From CAYFTL01 sp964346145 (GTDB taxonomy: Bacteria > Bacillota > Clostridia > Christensenellales > Aristaeellaceae): a DNA stretch of 6,114 nt. Both the position numbers and the translations under genes were made by a program. Every line of letters starts with the position of its first letter. Position 1 is the stretch's first letter. Under the pieces are notes generated by a model. That model was not told the DNA's origin and did no database searches. It worked only from the letters and a program-made list of their open reading frames with translations. Where the stretch lies: contig CAYFTL010000065.1 of NCBI GenBank assembly GCA_964346145.1, positions 1-6,114 of the forward strand, in the 5' to 3' direction. This document shows, in pieces, positions 6,113-6,114 of this stretch.

Positions 6113-6114
6113 TT

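Overview
The window reads as chromosomal DNA from a Gram-positive anaerobe of the Clostridia (Bacillota). The reasons are the long (~500 aa) Firmicutes-type galactose-1-phosphate uridylyltransferase, the clostridial-looking galactokinase, the strong AAGGAGG-like ribosome binding sites and the A/T-flanked hairpin terminators. Assignment below that level is not possible from sequence reading alone. No mobile element, CRISPR array, tRNA or rRNA was seen.

Layout from left to right. Positions 1-88 hold no gene that I can support. A hairpin terminator (89-123) closes galT, which runs leftward from 1665 to 127. A 243-base divergent control region (1666-1908) separates galT from galK. It holds a good -10 box on each strand but no good -35 box, a set of TTGTG-type direct repeats in helical phase, and a palindrome in the galK leader. 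galK (1909-3195) is followed after 27 bases by a gene for a metal-dependent amidohydrolase (3223-4374), very likely on the same transcript. A strong 16-bp two-way terminator (4429-4468) sits between this rightward operon and the leftward genes that fill the rest of the window. Those are a 69-residue membrane-anchored protein of unknown function (4703-4494) with its own near-consensus promoter (4771-4799), a MacB/FtsX-type ABC permease (5993-4827), and the last 40 codons of its ATPase partner (6112-5990, continuing off the edge), joined by an ATGA stop/start overlap.

How the genes work together: GalK and GalT carry out two successive steps of the Leloir pathway (galactose to galactose-1-phosphate, then uridylyl exchange to UDP-galactose). 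The epimerase galE and mutarotase galM are not in the window, so they must be elsewhere if the pathway is complete. The amidohydrolase has no known role in galactose use, so its tight linkage to galK is the most curious point of the layout. The ABC unit is a separate function, probably export or extrusion of an unknown substrate.

I did not find a clearly new multi-gene system. The best leads are the galK-amidohydrolase pairing, the repeat-bearing divergent promoter region and the small membrane protein.
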